Assembly: GCA_021234155.1 (NCBI GenBank)
Contig: JAJEKV010000082.1
Coordinates: 1,607,377 to 1,671,376, forward strand
Reading direction: 5' to 3'
DNA from: Isoetes taiwanensis
Taxonomy: Eukaryota > Streptophyta > Lycopodiopsida > Isoetales > Isoetaceae
DNA length: 64,000 nucleotides
How positions within the stretch are numbered: the first letter of the stretch is position 1; every line of letters begins with the position of its first letter. The notes beneath the pieces are model-generated. The model was not told the DNA's origin. It saw only the letters and a program-made list of their open reading frames with translations, and did no database searches. Positions 61,600-64,000 of the stretch are shown here, piece after piece. The translations under genes were made by a program, and so were the position numbers.

Positions 61600-64000
61600 C
61601 GCTACGTATAAGTGCCAATGAGGACAATTCAATCGCATCCCAGGAGGACACAACTAAGTCAGATGCATCCATAACCTCACGGAGGTATGACCCCAACAAG
61701 CCCGCGGATCAAAATTCAATAACTCGTACAGCGGGCACTGCAGGAGACGCAGCATTCATCTTCAATGGGCATGCAATTTGGCAACAACTGACAAAACCTC
61801 TCCTCCTTCTTCCCGGAATTCAGCGCCATGCCAATGCGATTGATGTGCACGTGGTGGAGGCGCAGTACGTCTGCTTCTTCATGGGCAAATGGGTGTACAA
61901 TGCTTGGTGTGGGCCTCTCGTGAACCTAAGTTGACTTTCGCTGGCGATAGTGTGCCCGGCTTAGCGATCTTGCGTCGAGGAATATCACCGCATCCACGAG
62001 CTGAAGGAAGTAGCATCTGATGCAGGCTTTAGTGCATTGTGGTCCTTCTTTGTCCATACGTAATGCATCGTTTGCTGTACACTAGCGTGAGAACCAGCGG
62101 CGCGTCGCTTCAGTAGGGCTTTGAGGCGTGGGGACTCATTGCTCGGCCAAAGCAAGGTTGGGCAAATGTGTATCACACCTACCGACCACATACGGAAGTA
62201 AATATATAGGCGTTCCAAGTACAAGCGGGTTGAAGGGTAGAAACTGTCTCTTGGAGTAGGATGCGGTATGGAGCTGTGGACTTCACCCCAGGGGCTGCGT
62301 GCCAAGAAGGCTTCTGCTTTGCTCAAGATCATTTCTAGGTGGTGAGGATATCCCATACTTCCATACAAAGGACACACATTTCGACTAAGGCCCCTAAACA
62401 AGTGTGGTGGTGGCTCGAGGCATACCTTTCTGCTGTATTTATTTGTTTTCGTGAAACATATAGTGCTTTCCAGCCAGTGACCATAGCTTTGATGGCATCA
62501 GGTGGGTGTTGGTAGAACTTCGATCCCAGAGGTACTTGGCAGGTGGGAGCTATCTACTAGGTGATAGAGGGGAAGCGCCGGCAAGGGATGGCGAGAAACT
62601 GGCACACTTAGTTTTGGCCCAGGTTAACTTTCGTATGCCCGATGGAATCGACAAAAAGTATTAAAGGCATCGGTGGCATTGCGTATCCTGCGGTACCGGC
62701 CAAAAGGAAGAGTTACGAGCTTGTCAGTCGAAGGCATATAATAGGGAGATTGCGGTGTAAATGGAGATGGGTGCAGCACCTCGTGCTGCGGCAATCTTTA
62801 ATTTGAGATTAATGTATAGGCCAAGAGTGTGGGGAGAGGACAGCGCCAGGCGTACTCTAATACTACTTATTACAGGATGTTCTGATGATCAAATCTGACA
62901 CGAATACTGCACCATTATAGCCTATATTTTAAGTCCCGGGAGAGGTCCCCGACTCGCCAATGTTCATAACTGTCGGGGAGCATTTATGTGGCACTGCGAA
63001 ATCCGCGAAACAGGTACATGTTTTCTTTGAATTCCCTGCTATCCTCAATGGTGTACCAAAAAAGTGAAGATATGATCAATGGTGGAATACGGGCTGGCTT
63101 CTTTATTAATGAGGATGCGCATCCGTCTCTTCGCCCCATGTGGCCTTCTCAGGATGCGATAGCGGTTTGCAAAGTATAATAGTCGCGATTAGTTAACTAG
63201 GCTGACTTGAGGGTCCCGCGTATGGGCACAACTCTGATGGGGTCCCGCTGCGGGAGGGAAGCGCTTTTGCAATACTTTTATTAACGAATAGTGCCATGGA
63301 CATGCACCCGGTGGAGGCCTAGCCCATTGCGGAAGTTCACGCATACCCATCTAAATCTGTGCCTTCCATTAGCTAGGCATTATAGGCCAATGATGAAGCA
63401 TCCCCTCTGCGATGACAGGCGATTTACATCCGTAGAAGATGCGGTGCGACCCCAAGTGGATGTGGTGTTACGAAATCATGCCCATTGCTCGGTGATGTGG
63501 GTTTATGCGGCCTTACTCAATACCAACACACCTACTCTAGAGTGTCTTGGATGCGATCCAGGAGACCGAACATCTGTCTTGGTGCTCTGCGAGGTATACA
63601 GCTTTCTTGTTCTTGAGGAAGGGCGGTATTGACTAATGGCCTATGGGGCGGGAGGTGGGATCGATGACTTGCGGGTTAAAACTCTTGATCCTCGGGCATA
63701 TCAGCATGAACCATCTGTGCGGGAGAAGGTGGTGGCAGGAACCTGCGTGGTGGCCTCTGCAAAACATCTTCGAGAAGTTGTCGAGGCAATTGAGTGGAGT
63801 TGAATAGATTCTTTGCTGGTGGCGGGATTCACGGTAGTCCAGGATCATATACAGGCGGAACTAATCTTTTGTTTATGAGTTGAAGGTGGCCGTAGTATCT
63901 TTACAAGGACAATGTACTTCCAGTTTATAAGACTACACCAGCCAATTGAGGAGGTTTAAGTAAAAATGTCTCACATTTTCACTTAATGGAAATGTCATGT
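61600..64000. other. GC-richer stretch with unrecognised broken frames
   Basis: Frames on both strands (plus 61,575-61,934 and 63,291-63,632; minus 61,985-62,401) are 110-140 codons long and have no motif I know. A plus-strand piece near 62.6 kb contains VNFRMPDGIDKKY and, in the same frame, RHRWHCVSCGTGQ, a possible but unassigned zinc-binding stretch. The composition resembles the other LINE-relic blocks in this half of the window. Confidence 0.35.

Noticed and set aside
1-64000. CRISPR arrays, bacterial operons, phage genes
   Set aside because: No regularly spaced identical repeats and no prokaryotic gene density; introns and LINEs show a plant nuclear context.

Overview
The window looks like nuclear DNA of a land plant with a large, repeat-rich genome. 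It is mostly AT-rich, has intron-containing genes with GT..AG junctions, one plant cell-wall glycosidase gene, and many decayed non-LTR retrotransposons (LINEs). The LINE types, and a plastid-bearing-lineage glycosyltransferase resembling cyanobacterial proteins, make me lean towards a seed-free plant (fern or similar). That is an inference; nothing in the window fixes the species.

Layout. 1-9.5 kb: nothing recognised. 9.5-10.46 kb: two diverged direct copies of a C/T-rich unit carrying TTCTAGAA palindromes. 10.5-14.8 kb: unrecognised, with a few coding-like stretches. 15.0-20.1 kb: a GC-rich, minus-strand, near full-length but heavily indel-damaged L1-type LINE (ORF1-like domain, endonuclease, reverse transcriptase, zinc motif, in the right order). 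20.1-34.2 kb: AT-rich, with a degenerate Copia-type primer-binding site, a PPR-like fragment, and a possible SINE head followed by an AAAGAATC array. 34.2-37.7 kb (+): an intron-containing, LpxB-like glycosyltransferase gene. 38.1-42.0 kb (-): a seven-exon GH3 beta-D-xylosidase gene, tail to tail with the previous one. 42.2-46.8 kb: upstream region with short tandem repeats. 46.9-64 kb: LINE relics, including a tandem 1.25-kb duplication of a reverse transcriptase segment (50.1-52.4 kb), a plus-strand LINE ending in a (TTCTA)n tail (53.5-55.2 kb) and the 3' end of another copy of that family on the minus strand (61.4-61.6 kb).

The two genes are unrelated in function. The xylosidase should be secreted and act on cell-wall xylan/arabinan; the LpxB-like protein probably acts in the plastid. 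Both have exons with exact splice sites and codon phase next to exons broken by 1-2-base indels. The LINE relics show the same indel-dominated damage. Either both genes are recent pseudogenes, or the assembly keeps uncorrected indel errors; the sequence alone cannot decide. I found no CRISPR array, rRNA, convincing tRNA or bacterial-type operon.
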